Positions 1 through 10,357 are shown, numbered from the stretch's first letter. The stretch: 64,000 nt of DNA from Roseobacter denitrificans OCh 114 (GCF_000014045.1 NC_008209.1:1945001-2009000); one strand, 5' to 3'. The notes: generated by a model not told the origin, from the letters alone. Translations and numbers: made by a program.

Positions 1-2
1 CC

Positions 3-821
3 GCCGCCACCCGTCAGGCCAACATCGACCGGGGCACCGAAGTGATTGTCGGTGTCAACAAGTACCGCCGCGACAAAGAGGACCTGATCGACATTCTGGA
101 CATCGACAACGCCGCCGTGCGCCAAAGTCAGATTGCGCGCCTGGAACAGGTACGTGCCGGTCGTGACGGCGCGGCCTGCGACGCCGCCCTTGAAGAACTC
201 AGCCGGCGCGCGGCGGAAGGTGGCAACCTTTTGGAAGCGGCCGTTGAGGCGGCACGCGCCCGCGCAACAGTAGGAGAGATCAGCATGGCGATGGAAAAGA
301 TTTTTGGCCGCCACAGAGCCGAAGTAAAAACCCTCGCCGGTGTTTATGGCGCGGCTTACGAAGGGGATGCGGGTTTTGCCGCCATTCAGAAATCGGTCGA
401 AGCCTTTGCCGAGACCGAAGGGCGCAGACCGCGTATGCTGGTCGTGAAAATGGGGCAGGACGGGCATGACCGGGGGGCCAAGGTGATCGCGACCGCTTTT
501 GCGGATATCGGGTTTGATGTGGACGTCGGACCGCTCTTTCAGACGCCCGCCGAGGCCGCACAGGATGCGGTTGACAACGATGTGCATGTGATCGGCATCA
601 GCAGCCAGGCGGCGGGCCACAAGACACTGGCACCGCAATTGGTCACGGCCCTCAAGGAAGCGGGAGCGGAGGATATTCTGGTGATCTGCGGTGGCGTAAT
701 CCCACAGCAGGACTATCAGTTCCTTTACGATTCAGGGGTTAAGGCCATTTTCGGACCGGGCACCAATATCCCCGAAGCGGCGCAGGATATCCTCAAACTG
801 ATTGCCGAGGCGCGCGGTTGA
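3..821 (+). CDS. Methylmalonyl-CoA mutase, large (B12-binding) subunit, C-terminal part
   Basis: Partial gene: the frame is open from the window edge and ends at 821, leaving about 272 residues. The product isomerises (R)-methylmalonyl-CoA to succinyl-CoA with adenosylcobalamin, in cytoplasmic propionyl-CoA catabolism. The visible part holds the end of the TIM-barrel domain ([10 protein letters not shown], typical of this family) and the complete C-terminal cobalamin-binding domain. That domain carries the DxHxxG signature as DGHDRG near 459-476, whose histidine is the lower axial cobalt ligand. The later GISSQAAGH and VICGGVIP segments also match the Rossmann-like B12 fold. The next gene starts at a TTG overlapping this stop, so they are probably co-transcribed. 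Confidence 0.96.
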   Translation, partial: AATRQANIDRGTEVIVGVNKYRRDKEDLIDILDIDNAAVRQSQIARLEQVRAGRDGAACDAALEELSRRAAEGGNLLEAAVEAARARATVGEISMAMEKIFGRHRAEVKTLAGVYGAAYEGDAGFAAIQKSVEAFAETEGRRPRMLVVKMGQDGHDRGAKVIATAFADIGFDVDVGPLFQTPAEAAQDAVDNDVHVIGISSQAAGHKTLAPQLVTALKEAGAEDILVICGGVIPQQDYQFLYDSGVKAIFGPGTNIPEAAQDILKLIAEARG

Positions 822-1435
822 TCGCGTTTGACCATATTGCAATCGCCGGTGAAACGCTGTCGGCCGCGCGCGCTTATGTCGAAGATGCGCTTGGCGTCGC
901 CCTGCAAGACGGTGGCGCGCATGACGTGTTTTTTACGCATAACGCCCTGCTGGGCCTCGAAGCGGGGCTGTACCTTGAGGCGATTGCCATCAACCCGGAT
1001 GCGCCGCAGCCAGATCGACCGAGGTGGTTTGATCTGGACCGTTTCGAGGGCGCGCCGCGCCTGACCAATTGGATTTGCCGGACAGGTGATTTAGCCGAAA
1101 CACTGGTCAACATGCCGGAGGCGTTCGGAAAGCCGGTCGCTTTGAAGCGGGGCGATCTGCGTTGGCAGATGGCCGTGCCACAGGATGGAATATTGCCCTT
1201 TGACAATTGCGCCCCGGCCTTGATCGAATGGCAATCCGCACCGCACCCGGCTGAACGCCTGCCGCGCTCTGGGGTCACACTGCGCCGTTTGACGGTAACC
1301 CATCCACAGGCGTTACAGTTGAAGGACCTGTTACGAGGTCAGATGCAGGATGACCGCATTTCGATCGAAACAGGGCCTGTGGCGATGCAGGCAGATTTTG
1401 ACACACCGCAGGGGCCCCGTACACTGGGGGCATGA
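818..1435 (+). CDS. VOC-superfamily (glyoxalase-like) protein
   Basis: A 205-residue protein that begins like a glyoxalase-like VOC domain ([24 protein letters not shown]) and contains an [12 protein letters not shown] strand. This resembles the Glyoxalase_3 type, in which one half of the fold carries metal-binding residues and the rest is divergent. The substrate cannot be told from the sequence. The likely start is TTG at 818, overlapping the mutase stop (TTGA), which implies translational coupling. The position after methylmalonyl-CoA mutase could suggest an epimerase role, but true epimerases are shorter and better conserved, so I do not assign one. It overlaps the following GNAT gene by four bases. 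Confidence 0.75.
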   Translation: MIAFDHIAIAGETLSAARAYVEDALGVALQDGGAHDVFFTHNALLGLEAGLYLEAIAINPDAPQPDRPRWFDLDRFEGAPRLTNWICRTGDLAETLVNMPEAFGKPVALKRGDLRWQMAVPQDGILPFDNCAPALIEWQSAPHPAERLPRSGVTLRRLTVTHPQALQLKDLLRGQMQDDRISIETGPVAMQADFDTPQGPRTLGA

Positions 1436-1908
1436 TCAGACCTGCATCACCTCAGGACAGCGCGGCAATTGCGGCTTTGTGGAACTGGATGATCCGCGAC
1501 ACATTGGCGACATTCACCACGGTGCCAAAAACCAGCGCAGAGGTCGCGGCGCGCATCACCTCAGCGCCGACGCAGTTTCATATCGCGGAAAACAAAGGGA
1601 TATTTGTCGGTTTTGTGACCTTTGGACCGTTTCGACCCGGGCCGGGATATGCCGCGACGGTTGAACATACCATCCTTATCGACCCACAGGCGCATGGTCG
1701 CGGCATTGGGCGCGCGCTGATGGCGCAGGCGGAAACCGCTGCCCGCGCGGCAGGTAAAAAGGTCATGATCGGTGCAATCAGCAGTCACAATCGAGGCGCG
1801 ATCCGTTTCCATGAAAGGCTGGCCTACATACAGGTCGGGCATCTTCCCGGTGTGGGGTACAAGCAAGGGCAGTGGCTTGACCTTATTCTGATGCAGAAAA
1901 ACCTCTGA
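1432..1908 (+). CDS. GNAT-family N-acetyltransferase, phosphinothricin acetyltransferase-like
   Basis: A 158-residue single-domain GNAT enzyme, expected to move an acetyl group from acetyl-CoA to a small amine in the cytoplasm. The N-terminus ([19 protein letters not shown]) and the central HTILIDPQAHGRGIGRALM segment, with its R/Q-x-x-G-x-G/A acetyl-CoA loop, match the Pat/YncA branch that acetylates phosphinothricin, methionine sulfoximine or related amino acids. The late segment SSHNRGAIRFHERLAY is also typical. The actual substrate is unknown; resistance should not be assumed. Its ATG overlaps the VOC gene stop (ATGA). Confidence 0.85.
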   Translation: MIRPASPQDSAAIAALWNWMIRDTLATFTTVPKTSAEVAARITSAPTQFHIAENKGIFVGFVTFGPFRPGPGYAATVEHTILIDPQAHGRGIGRALMAQAETAARAAGKKVMIGAISSHNRGAIRFHERLAYIQVGHLPGVGYKQGQWLDLILMQKNL

Positions 1909-1959
1909 TACGTCGGTTGATGGCCTGACAGTCCGCGCCGCAGGGGCTATGGTCCGCGC

Positions 1960-2640
1960 ATGTCTATCTGGTCCCGCATCACTGACGCGCTTTCCGCTCT
2001 GACGGCGGGCGAAGGGCTGTCGGCCGTTTTCGACCGGCTGCGCAGCCCGCCGGAGCGGTCTGTTGCCTTTACGATTGCGGTGATTGCTCTGGGGGCCAAG
2101 ATGGCCAAGGCGGACGGGCGCGTGACCCGCGATGAGGTCACCGCTTTTCGCGAAGTCTTTCGTATCGCTGCACAGGATGAGGCAGGGGCCGCCAAGGTGT
2201 TCAATCTTGCGCGTCAGGATGCAGCGGGCTTTGAGGAATATGCGCAGCGCATCGGCACCATGTTCAGCGGGCAGCCCGACACCCTGCGCGACCTTCTTGA
2301 AGGGTTGTTTCATATCGCGATGGCGGATGGCTTTTATCACCCGAACGAAAACGCCTTTCTGGAAAAGGTGACCCATATTTTCGGCATACCGAAATCCGAA
2401 TTCAACAGGCTGCGGATGAGATTCGCACCCGATGCGCCCCAAGACCCCTATACCGTTCTGGGCGTCAGCCCGGACACGCCGATCGAGGACATACGCCGGA
2501 CGTTCCGCCGCCTTGTGCGCGAAAATCACCCCGATGCAATGATCGCGCGGGGTGTGCCCGAAGAAGCGTTGCAACTTGCGCAGAAGCGCATGTCGGACAT
2601 CAATAAAGCATGGGACGACATCCGCGCTGAACAAGGGTGA
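1960..2640 (+). CDS. TerB-like/DnaJ-domain co-chaperone (DjlA-like)
   Basis: A 226-residue protein with two recognisable parts. Residues about 40-140 form a helical TerB-like domain (AKMAKADGRVTRDEV, then HIAMADGFYHPNE), with acidic loops of the type that bind metal in tellurite-resistance B domains. Residues about 165-226 are a J domain (DPYTVLGVSPDTPIEDIRR, then ENHPDA). The usual HPD tripeptide that stimulates DnaK is intact. The architecture matches the cytosolic part of DjlA, but no N-terminal membrane segment is present. Probable DnaK partner; client unknown. Confidence 0.85.
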   Translation: MSIWSRITDALSALTAGEGLSAVFDRLRSPPERSVAFTIAVIALGAKMAKADGRVTRDEVTAFREVFRIAAQDEAGAAKVFNLARQDAAGFEEYAQRIGTMFSGQPDTLRDLLEGLFHIAMADGFYHPNENAFLEKVTHIFGIPKSEFNRLRMRFAPDAPQDPYTVLGVSPDTPIEDIRRTFRRLVRENHPDAMIARGVPEEALQLAQKRMSDINKAWDDIRAEQG

Positions 2641-2741
2641 TGCGGTCAAGGGTTTGTCAGGCGGCGGCACCTCAGTGCCATTGCCTGTGGTCGGATTGAT
2701 CTGATCTGTCAGAATCGCGGATGGATTGTTATGGTCTGTCC

Positions 2742-3071
2742 ATGAAACGGGTTTTTGCTGCACTTTTTGTTTTGACCGTCGCGGGCCATCCTGCCCTGGC
2801 GCAGGAGGAGGACGGGTCCTCCCTGATGGAAAGGGGCGCGCAGCAGTTCCTCGAAGGGTTGCTGCAAGAGATGCAACCTGCATGGGAAGAGATGCGCAGC
2901 TTCATGGAGGAAATGGGGCCCGCCATGATGGGGTTGATGGATGAGGTCAAGGACTGGTCCGCTTATGAGCCGCCGGAAATGCTGGACAATGGCGACATCA
3001 TCATTCGTCGCAAACCTGACGTTGACCCGGTCCCGGAGCAAACAGACCCCGTTCCCCAGATCGAGCTTTAA
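2742..3071 (+). CDS. Small exported protein of unknown function
   Basis: A 109-residue protein. An N-terminal signal peptide (MKRVFAALFVLTVAGHPALA, cleavage after ALA) predicts periplasmic export. The mature part begins with acidic residues, followed by a Met/Glu-rich amphipathic helix (LQEMQPAWEEMRSFMEEMG) and a proline-rich acidic tail. I know of no catalytic motif. The ATG at 2742 was chosen over the upstream in-frame ATG at 2721 because it leaves a standard signal peptide. The stop is followed directly by the palindromic repeat at 3072. Confidence 0.75.
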   Translation: MKRVFAALFVLTVAGHPALAQEEDGSSLMERGAQQFLEGLLQEMQPAWEEMRSFMEEMGPAMMGLMDEVKDWSAYEPPEMLDNGDIIIRRKPDVDPVPEQTDPVPQIEL

Positions 3072-3163
3072 GGCGTCAGGCAAAAGACCTGAATCACGTA
3101 ACGCTGCCTGAAATCAAGGGTTTCAATGCGTGATGTGATGTTCCAGGTGCTTCGTCAGGCGCT
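3072..3163. repeat. Copy A of a dispersed ~95-base palindromic intergenic repeat
   Basis: This 92-base segment fills the whole gap between two convergent genes. It aligns almost end to end with 23070-23166 and with the reverse complement of 39488-39586. The shared core is AACGCTGCCTGA followed by an ATC...TTTCA half-palindrome. Flanking arms pair with each other, so the transcript could fold into one long hairpin on either strand. The left end touches the TAA of the upstream gene and the right end touches the TAG of ppx. A role as a bidirectional terminator or a REP/MITE-like element is inferred. Confidence 0.85.
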
Positions 3164-4726
3164 CTAACGCAGTTTTTTGACCTCGACGCTGGCTTCGAGC
3201 GAGGCGGCAAGGGACATCAGCCGCGCCTCTGCAACCTCTCCGAACAAGGGGACCATGTCGGGCGTCAGGCTCAGCTGCAGGTGTTTTTTCTTTGGAAACC
3301 AACGCAGTGTGCCGCGTTTGGCATCTTGCGTCATCCAGAGCATGGCACCAAAGCGCATCGCCTTGCCCAGTATCTCAGCCTGACGTCGTTCGGCCTCGTC
3401 AATCAATTCATATAGCTCGGCAAAACGCGTCCCTTCGCGTTTGTTTGAATAGCGATGCAGCAGCGCAAGGCCCAGAAACACCCGTTCGGAATGCTTCAGG
3501 CCGCCCAGATTGGCACGGGTTGCATTGTCAAAACAGGTTTCGGCCCGGTAATCGGGGTGCGCGCGCCAACTGACGTCATGCAGCAGGCAGGCCGCTTTGA
3601 TCAGCCTGCGCCGGGAGGCGGGGACAGATTTGAACAACGGGTGGATGAAGGCATAAAGGGATTTGCCAAAACCCGGCATGCGGGCGTCTTTTGCTTCCGC
3701 AAAACGGCAGGATTCAATCAAGGGGTCGCGGTCGCGCAAACGCTGGGGCATTTGCTCATAGAGCATGCCTTCGCGAATGCCGTAGCTTGACACCGCGATA
3801 TCCTTGGGCCGGAAGGTTTTTACCAACCGGCTCAGCACCTCCGCTGCGAGCGGAACAAGGCTCATCCGGGCGGACGAGATACCGCAGGCGCTGCGCAATT
3901 CGTCCAGGTTGCTTTTCTCGATGAATTTGATGGTGGCGCTGACGGAGCGCGCGGTCATGCGGTATTCATGCAGCACGTGCAGCGGATAGCCGCGCCGGTG
4001 CATGTCAATCCGTGCAATGGCGCGCCATGATCCACCAACAAGGAAAAGCCGGTCACGCTGCGCGCCCATCGCCTCTTGCAGGGCCGTCATGGTTTCTCTG
4101 ATATGTGCCTCGCGGCCTTTCTTGCCGCCCCTGATCTCGCGCAGTTTCAGTGGTCCAAGAGAGGATGTGACCCGACGCCCCACGCGCCCGTCGGAAATCT
4201 CTGCCAGCTCCATCGACGAGCCCCCGATATCGCAGACCAGCCCGTAAGATCCCGGCCATCCCAGCAAGACACCCTGCGCGGAGAGGCGTGCCTCTTCCTT
4301 GCCGTCGATGACCCAGATGCGCAGGCCTGTTTCGCGCAAAACCTCTGCGCAAAAATCGCGCCCGTCGCTTGCATCCCGGACGGCGGCGGTGGCGACAACG
4401 GTCAGATTGGGCAATCCCATGCCCTGTGCCAGATGCTGAAAACGGCGCAATGCGCTCAGCGCGCGCACCCGTCCCTGAGGGTTCAGAACGCCGGAGTCGG
4501 ACAGACCCGCGCCAAGCGCACACATGATCTTCTCGTTGTAAAAATATGCCGGGCTGCGCGCAGCCCCGTCAAAAACCACAAGCCGAACGGAGTTCGAGCC
4601 CACATCAACAACGCCGACACGTGCCAGCGCCCGCGCACCCGGATCACGAAAAAGCGGCTGCCCGAACAGGCCAGCATCGGGATGGCTGGCATCCGGGGTT
4701 CCAGGGTTCAGGTTGGTTTCGCTCAT
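3164..4726 (-). CDS. ppx: Exopolyphosphatase, Ppx/GppA family
   Basis: A 520-residue enzyme that removes terminal phosphates from polyphosphate and may also act on pppGpp. The N-terminal half has the actin-like ASKHA fold, with phosphate-binding loops VVDVGSNSVRLVVFD (about residue 38) and DIGGSSMELAE (about 165). The C-terminal part, after about residue 330, is the helical HD-like extension seen in long Ppx proteins (LLHDVSW). The start is placed at 4726 (MSETNLNPG...) rather than further upstream because residues before it look non-coding. It lies downstream of ppk on the same strand, giving opposing synthesis and breakdown activities in one operon. Confidence 0.93.
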   Translation of the reverse strand: MSETNLNPGTPDASHPDAGLFGQPLFRDPGARALARVGVVDVGSNSVRLVVFDGAARSPAYFYNEKIMCALGAGLSDSGVLNPQGRVRALSALRRFQHLAQGMGLPNLTVVATAAVRDASDGRDFCAEVLRETGLRIWVIDGKEEARLSAQGVLLGWPGSYGLVCDIGGSSMELAEISDGRVGRRVTSSLGPLKLREIRGGKKGREAHIRETMTALQEAMGAQRDRLFLVGGSWRAIARIDMHRRGYPLHVLHEYRMTARSVSATIKFIEKSNLDELRSACGISSARMSLVPLAAEVLSRLVKTFRPKDIAVSSYGIREGMLYEQMPQRLRDRDPLIESCRFAEAKDARMPGFGKSLYAFIHPLFKSVPASRRRLIKAACLLHDVSWRAHPDYRAETCFDNATRANLGGLKHSERVFLGLALLHRYSNKREGTRFAELYELIDEAERRQAEILGKAMRFGAMLWMTQDAKRGTLRWFPKKKHLQLSLTPDMVPLFGEVAEARLMSLAASLEASVEVKKLR

Positions 4727-4832
4727 GGACCTACACCGGCTGTTCGCGCGCAGCCTGTTCAAAAACACCGCAGCCGTCAATGCGGATCACGGGGTTATTT
4801 TTGCGGCTTTTGCGTTTTGTTGTGTGTGGGCG

Positions 4833-7007
4833 TCAGTCTTCGGTGTGCGTCAGTTTGGGAACATCCGAGGCACCGGCGGACCCACGGCCGGAAAGCGACG
4901 GGTTTTCCATGAAGAACCGATGGCAGTTAAAGGCAAACTTGCCTTCTTGGACGGGGGGGCGTTCGAAAACACCATCGGGGCGCATCACCCAGCTTTGGGC
5001 GACATCCGCCAGATTTGCAGCCATGATCTGGCTGACGATCTGCGCTTTGACCGTCGGGTTTTCGATCTCGACCAGCGTTTCGACGCGCCGGTTGAGGTTG
5101 CGACCCATCCAATCCGCTGATGAGATGAAAACGCGCGCTTTCTTGTGGGGCAGGCCCGCGCCGTTGCCAAAACAGACGATGCGGGAGTGTTCCAGAAACC
5201 GCCCCACGATGGATTTGACACGTATGTTTTCGCTCAGACCTTTCACCCCGGGGCGCAGACCGCAGATGCCCCGGATCACCAGACTGATTTTGACCCCGGC
5301 AGCGCTGGCCGCATATAGGGCGTCGATGACTTCGCTGTCGATCAGGGAATTCATCTTGGCCCAGATCACGGCCGGGCGGCCATTGTGGGCGTGATCCGCT
5401 TCGGCGGCGATCAGTTCCAGCAGCCGTGGTTTCAGCGTGATCGGCGAAATCGCAAGATTGTCGAGGCTATCGGGCTGTGCATAGCCCGACAGGTAGTTGA
5501 AAACCTTGGTGGCATCACGCCCGAGGCGCGCATCGCAGGTGAAAAACGAAAGGTCCGTGTAAATCCGCGCCGTGATGGGGTGGTAATTGCCGGTCCCATA
5601 GTGGGTATAGGTCACGAGTTGATTGCCCTCGCGCCGCACGATGGTGGAAATCTTGGCGTGGGTTTTCAGGTCAAGAAACCCGTAAACCACATGGGCGCCC
5701 GCGCGTTCGAGGCGGCGGGACTGGCGGATGTTGGCCGCTTCGTCAAAGCGGGCTTTCAACTCAACCAGCGCTGTGACGGATTTGCCGCCCTCCGCCGCTT
5801 CGCAAAGTGCTTCGACAATCGGGCTGTCGCGTGATGTGCGATAGAGCGTCTGTTTGATCGCGACAACCTGCGGGTCGCGTGCGGCCTGCTGCAAAAAGCG
5901 CACCACCATGTCAAACGTCTCGTAGGGGTGGTGCAACAACATGTCCTTGTTGCGGATCGCGGACAGCATGTCGCCGTCATGGTCCGTGACCCGTTCAGGG
6001 ATTCGCGGGGTGAAATTGGGCCACAGAAGATCGGGGCGCGCATCCAGCACCAATTCGGCGAGGTCGGCCATGCCGACCATGCCATCAAGCTGGATCACCT
6101 CGTCGAGATCAACATCCAGTTCTTCCATGATCACCGATTTCAGCTTGGGCGGTGCACCGGCGGAATGGGTCAGGCGCACGACTTCGCCGCGCCGCCGCCG
6201 TTTGAGCGCCACCTCGAATTCGCGCACGAGGTCTTCGGCCTCGTCCTCGACCTCCAGATCACTGTCGCGCAACACGCGGAATTCAAAATGCGCCTTGAGC
6301 TTATAGCCGGGAAACAATTGCGCGATGTTCATGACCAGCAGTTCTTCGAGGGGAAGAAAGCGGTGGCTGCCATCGGGCGCGGGCAACGCGACGAAACGCT
6401 CGATCTGTGCGGGGATCGGCAAGAGCGCCTGCAAGGGGCGTTTGTCGCGGCTGCGTTCAAGCTGCAGGGCGAGGGCATATCCGGTGTTTGGAATGAACGG
6501 GAAAGGGTGCGCGGGATCAATCGCAAGCGGCGACAAGACAGCGAAAACCTGCGTCAGAAAAACCTCTTCGAGGTACTTCTTGTCTGCAGCGGTCAGATCA
6601 TCCCGTCTGAGCACGGAGATGTTTTCGGCTTCCATATCGGCAAGCAGCGCAACCAGAACACGCTGCTGCGTTTCCATCAGCGTGCGCGCGTCATTGTTGA
6701 TCAGAACCAGTTGCTCGGCCGGGGTCAGCCCGTCGGCCGCCGGGGTGGTATTGCCCGCCATGGCCAATTCGCGCAGGCCTGCCACCCGCACGGTGTAGAA
6801 TTCATCCAGATTGGTCGCTGAGATGGATAAGAACCGCAAGCGCTCCAGCAGGGGGACGCGCGGGTTCTCGGCTTCTTCCAGTACGCGCCAGTTGAAGCCC
6901 AGCCAACTCAGTTCCCGATTGAAAAACCGCTCCGGTCCGCTTGCATCCACATTGGGAAGCGCCACCGGTTCTGGAAAATCTGCGCTGAGAAAATCTGCTT
7001 GTGTCAT
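4833..7007 (-). CDS. ppk: Polyphosphate kinase 1
   Basis: A 724-residue enzyme that reversibly transfers the ATP gamma-phosphate to polyphosphate chains. The N-terminal domain shows the family hallmark [19 protein letters not shown] near residue 28. The two phospholipase-D-like C-terminal domains carry the expected catalytic histidines in [14 protein letters not shown] and in [13 protein letters not shown]. Length matches PPK1. The ATG at 7007 is preceded on the minus strand by AAAGG at proper spacing and gives a normal N-terminus (MTQADFL). It follows hdaA by about 40 bases and precedes ppx, so polyphosphate synthesis, degradation and replication control share one transcription unit. Confidence 0.97.
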   Translation of the reverse strand: MTQADFLSADFPEPVALPNVDASGPERFFNRELSWLGFNWRVLEEAENPRVPLLERLRFLSISATNLDEFYTVRVAGLRELAMAGNTTPAADGLTPAEQLVLINNDARTLMETQQRVLVALLADMEAENISVLRRDDLTAADKKYLEEVFLTQVFAVLSPLAIDPAHPFPFIPNTGYALALQLERSRDKRPLQALLPIPAQIERFVALPAPDGSHRFLPLEELLVMNIAQLFPGYKLKAHFEFRVLRDSDLEVEDEAEDLVREFEVALKRRRRGEVVRLTHSAGAPPKLKSVIMEELDVDLDEVIQLDGMVGMADLAELVLDARPDLLWPNFTPRIPERVTDHDGDMLSAIRNKDMLLHHPYETFDMVVRFLQQAARDPQVVAIKQTLYRTSRDSPIVEALCEAAEGGKSVTALVELKARFDEAANIRQSRRLERAGAHVVYGFLDLKTHAKISTIVRREGNQLVTYTHYGTGNYHPITARIYTDLSFFTCDARLGRDATKVFNYLSGYAQPDSLDNLAISPITLKPRLLELIAAEADHAHNGRPAVIWAKMNSLIDSEVIDALYAASAAGVKISLVIRGICGLRPGVKGLSENIRVKSIVGRFLEHSRIVCFGNGAGLPHKKARVFISSADWMGRNLNRRVETLVEIENPTVKAQIVSQIMAANLADVAQSWVMRPDGVFERPPVQEGKFAFNCHRFFMENPSLSGRGSAGASDVPKLTHTED

Positions 7008-7047
7008 TTTGACCTTTTGCAAAAAGCATGTGTCGGCTGAATGACAT

Positions 7048-7731
7048 TTATCGCGCAAGCTGATCCTCTTTGTCCAGCACTGCCGCCGCAAGTTGCCGTG
7101 AGAGCGGGCGCTTTTGCGCCAGCGATGCCGCATCAAGGGCCGCAACGATCCTGCGCGCGGCTGCAAACGAGCGGTCGATGCGCAGGATCAGATAGGCAAT
7201 CAGCTCAGGTTTCGGCGTCAGTTGCCGATCTGCAAAAAGCTTGGCGAGCACCGCCGACAGCAGCGCGTCATCGGGCAAATCAAGGGAGACCGCCTGCGTC
7301 CCCTCTATCCGGCTTTTGAGGTCCGGCAGGTTCAGATGCCACGCACGCGGCGCGGCCTCACCGGTAAAGAGCAGTGCGTTGCCCTCGGCCAACGCAAGGT
7401 TGTGTAGGTGAAACAATGCCGTTTCAGCCTGCGCATTCCCGGCGATGTCGGGCACGTCTTCGATCGCGACGGAACGTCGTGCCAGATCGGGAATGTCCTG
7501 CCCGACAAGGTCGCGCGCCGGACAGATCTCTGCGCCGCTGAGGGCGGCCCACACATGTGCAAGATGCGTCTTTCCCGATCCTGCCGGGCCGCTCAGCACA
7601 AGTTTGCGCCCCGGCCAGTCCTGCCAGCCCTCGATCAGGGCCACGGCGAGAGCATTTGACGGCGCCACCAGAAAATCCGCCCGCCCCAGTGCGGTGATGC
7701 CGGGCAGGTCCAAACCAAGCTGTTCGGGCAT
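7048..7731 (-). CDS. hdaA: DnaA-related regulator of replication initiation, HdaA
   Basis: A 227-residue AAA+ protein related to the DnaA ATPase domain but lacking the DNA-binding domain IV. It has a Walker A loop ([16 protein letters not shown], about residues 46-61) and a short Walker B region (VAIEDV). Near the N-terminus, EQLGLDLP fits the QL-x-L-x-L/P sliding-clamp motif of Hda. With the DNA-loaded beta clamp, Hda proteins promote DnaA-ATP hydrolysis after initiation. The start at 7731 puts the clamp motif at the extreme N-terminus, as expected. It begins one base after the perM stop. Confidence 0.9.
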   Translation of the reverse strand: MPEQLGLDLPGITALGRADFLVAPSNALAVALIEGWQDWPGRKLVLSGPAGSGKTHLAHVWAALSGAEICPARDLVGQDIPDLARRSVAIEDVPDIAGNAQAETALFHLHNLALAEGNALLFTGEAAPRAWHLNLPDLKSRIEGTQAVSLDLPDDALLSAVLAKLFADRQLTPKPELIAYLILRIDRSFAAARRIVAALDAASLAQKRPLSRQLAAAVLDKEDQLAR

Positions 7732-7732
7732 G

Positions 7733-8800
7733 TCAGTCCTGATCCTTGTCCGACATGCCACGATAAAGCAGCGAGTTTGTGTATTGCGCAACGCCAAAGC
7801 GCGCCAGAACCCCGAGGGCCGCGGCGAGCGGTACGGCTACGAGCATGCCCACGAACCCGAAGAGTGCGCCAAAGACTGACAGCGCCAGCAGCAGCCAGAC
7901 CGGGTGCAGCCCGACGGAATTGCCCACGAGTTTGGGCGTGATGACATTGCCCTCAAGCACCTGACCCAGCGCGAATATGCCGACAATGATGCCCACGGAC
8001 ATCCACTCGCCCCAGAATTGAAACAGGGCAAGCCCGATGGCCAAGGCCCCGCCGATCAGGGCCCCGAGGTAGGGAATGAATGTCACCAGCCCCGCGATGA
8101 ACCCGACCACAAGCCCGAACTGCAGCCCCGCAACCATCAAGGCGATCGCGTAATATGTCCCCAGGATCAGGCAGACGGTGCCCATACCGCGGATAAATGA
8201 CGCCAGCACCTGATCAATCTGGGACGCAAGCTGGCGGATGGTCGGGGCATGATCGCGGGGCAGCAGGCTGTCGATCTTTGCCGTCATATTGTCCCAGTCC
8301 AGCAGTAGATACACCGCGACAACCGGCACGATGATCAAGAGGATCAAGACATTCAACAGTGACGCCGCAGAAGACAGTGCCGTCTCCAACAACTCGGCAC
8401 CCCGGCTCTGGATCGTCTCACCCAGCGAATGCAGGGAGCGCTGCATGGCAGAATTTTCATCCAGCAGCGTTGGGAAGCGTTCTGTCAAAAAGGCGGTGAT
8501 ATTGCGTGCATATTCCGGCGCGACATTGACCAGCTTTACAGCCTGTTCGACGAGGGCAGGAATCACGAGCAGCGCGACAATAAAGAAAACCAACAAGCCG
8601 CAAAGCGTAATGATCGCGGTCGCGGCGACCCGGCTCAGGCCGAGGCGTTCGAGGCGATCTGCCACAGGGTCCAGAAAATAGGCGATTGCGCCGCCAAGAA
8701 CAAAGGGCAAGAGCACATCGCCCAAGAACATCAGCGCAACCAACAGCACCGCGGTGGCAATTCCCCAATATTTCAACTGATCCCGGATGGGCAGGGCCAT
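7733..8800 (-). CDS. AI-2E/PerM-family membrane protein
   Basis: A 355-residue integral inner-membrane protein with about seven or eight hydrophobic segments and the long extramembrane loop (residues about 80-150) typical of the AI-2E transporter (PerM/YdgG) family. Characteristic stretches are FVLGGAIAYFLDPVADRLE near the start and IIVGIFALGQVLEGNVITPK near the end. Members are variously proposed as AI-2 exporters or Na+/H+ antiporters; the substrate cannot be read here. The start at 8800 (MALPIRDQLK) follows a GGACAGAGAGAG stretch. First gene of the perM-hdaA-ppk-ppx operon, divergent from proS. Confidence 0.9.
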   Translation of the reverse strand: MALPIRDQLKYWGIATAVLLVALMFLGDVLLPFVLGGAIAYFLDPVADRLERLGLSRVAATAIITLCGLLVFFIVALLVIPALVEQAVKLVNVAPEYARNITAFLTERFPTLLDENSAMQRSLHSLGETIQSRGAELLETALSSAASLLNVLILLIIVPVVAVYLLLDWDNMTAKIDSLLPRDHAPTIRQLASQIDQVLASFIRGMGTVCLILGTYYAIALMVAGLQFGLVVGFIAGLVTFIPYLGALIGGALAIGLALFQFWGEWMSVGIIVGIFALGQVLEGNVITPKLVGNSVGLHPVWLLLALSVFGALFGFVGMLVAVPLAAALGVLARFGVAQYTNSLLYRGMSDKDQD

Positions 8801-9001
8801 TTTTCTCTCTCTGTCCTTTGTGGTCGCGATGTCACCGTGCTTACCGCAGGTTTGGGCAGAAGTGTAGCGCTGCAAAAACCTATTTCCTGTTTGAGCGAAA
8901 GGACTGGTTTTCAGCTCAGCCTGTTGAGACGGTTTGGCGATTGCGAGCCGCGCGCCTTTGGCCTAATCAAGGGCATTCCGTAGACCAGATGAGGACACCC
9001 C

Positions 9002-10357
9002 ATGCGCCTGACCCGATACTTTATGCCCGTACTGCGCGAAAACCCGGCAGAGGCGCAGATTGTCAGCCACCGTCTGATGTTGCGGGCCGGGATGATCAAA
9101 CAGAACGCGGCAGGGATTTATTCGTGGCTGCCGCTGGGGTTCAAGGTGCTGCGCAAGCTGGAAAACATCGTGCATGAGGAACAAATCCGCGCAGGCCACG
9201 TGCCGATGCTGATGCCCACGATGCAATCGGCGGATCTATGGCGCGAAAGTGGGCGCTATGATGCCTATGGGCCTGAAATGCTGCGGATCAGGGACCGACA
9301 GGACCGCGACATGCTCTTTGGGCCGACCAATGAGGAAATGATCACCGACATTTTCCGTAGCCATGTGAGCAGCTACAAGGATTTGCCACTGACGCTCTAT
9401 CACATCCAGTGGAAATTCCGCGACGAGATGCGCCCGCGCTTTGGTGTGATGCGGGGGCGCGAGTTCTTTATGAAAGACGGCTACAATTTCGATCTGACGA
9501 AAGAGGACGCATTGCACGCTTATAACCGCCATCTGGTCAGCTATTTGCGCACCTATGAGCGGATGGGATTGCAGGCCATTCCGATGCGCGCTGATTCCGG
9601 CCCGATTGGCGGCGATGACACGCATGAATTCCTGGTCTTGGCGGACACCGGAGAATCCGAGGTGTTCTATGACAGCGCCGTGACCGATCTGACCTTTGGG
9701 GACCGTGACATTGACTATGACAGCGTCGAACAGTGTCAGGGGGTGATGGAAGAATTCACCAACCTTTACGCGCGCACGGATGAAACCCATGATCAGGCCC
9801 TGTTCGCCGCGATCCCGGCTGAGCGTCAGCGCCAGGCGCGGGGGATCGAGGTCGGCCAGATCTTCTATTTTGGCACCAAGTATTCCGATGCGATGGGCGC
9901 TAAGGTGCAGGGCCCCGATGGCAAACCGACGGCTGTACATATGGGCAGCCACGGGATCGGGGTCAGCCGCCTTGTCGGCGCGATCATCGAGGCCAGCCAT
10001 GACGAGAAGGGCATCATCTGGCCCGAAGGCGTGACGCCGTTCCACTGCGGAATCGTGAACCTGAAACAGGGCGATACGGAGGCTGATGCAGCCTGTGATG
10101 CGCTTTATGCGTCATTGCGTGCGCTCGGGCTTGATCCGCTTTATGATGATCGCAAGGAACGCGCAGGCGGCAAATTCGCAACCATGGATCTGATCGGATT
10201 GCCATGGCGGATCACGGTGGGGCCACGGGGGCTGAAAAACGGTGTTGTCGAACTGACCAGCCGCAAGACCGGCGAAAGCTCAGAGCTTCCACCCGAAGAG
10301 GCAATTGAAAAGATTGCTAAAATATACGCGCCCCATCATGTGAGTGGCAACCTGTAA
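9002..10357 (+). CDS. proS: Prolyl-tRNA synthetase, short alphaproteobacterial type
   Basis: A 451-residue class II aminoacyl-tRNA synthetase that charges tRNA-Pro. Motif 2 ([21 protein letters not shown]) and motif 3 ([17 protein letters not shown]) are intact. The C-terminal anticodon-binding domain ([19 protein letters not shown]) is present. The enzyme lacks the roughly 180-residue INS editing insertion between motifs 2 and 3, as usual for alphaproteobacterial ProS, so mischarged Ala-tRNA-Pro would need a free-standing editor. The ATG at 9002 is preceded by GATGAGGACACCCC, giving a GAGGA ribosome site. Divergent from the perM operon across 200 bases. Confidence 0.97.
   Translation: MRLTRYFMPVLRENPAEAQIVSHRLMLRAGMIKQNAAGIYSWLPLGFKVLRKLENIVHEEQIRAGHVPMLMPTMQSADLWRESGRYDAYGPEMLRIRDRQDRDMLFGPTNEEMITDIFRSHVSSYKDLPLTLYHIQWKFRDEMRPRFGVMRGREFFMKDGYNFDLTKEDALHAYNRHLVSYLRTYERMGLQAIPMRADSGPIGGDDTHEFLVLADTGESEVFYDSAVTDLTFGDRDIDYDSVEQCQGVMEEFTNLYARTDETHDQALFAAIPAERQRQARGIEVGQIFYFGTKYSDAMGAKVQGPDGKPTAVHMGSHGIGVSRLVGAIIEASHDEKGIIWPEGVTPFHCGIVNLKQGDTEADAACDALYASLRALGLDPLYDDRKERAGGKFATMDLIGLPWRITVGPRGLKNGVVELTSRKTGESSELPPEEAIEKIAKIYAPHHVSGNL

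Noticed and set aside
1432..1908. Phosphinothricin resistance gene
   Set aside because: Similarity is at subfamily level only; substrate specificity cannot be inferred.
1561..2883. 440-codon open frame antisense to the GNAT and DnaJ-like genes
   Set aside because: Composition and lack of motifs indicate a shadow frame; both forward genes have clear domains.
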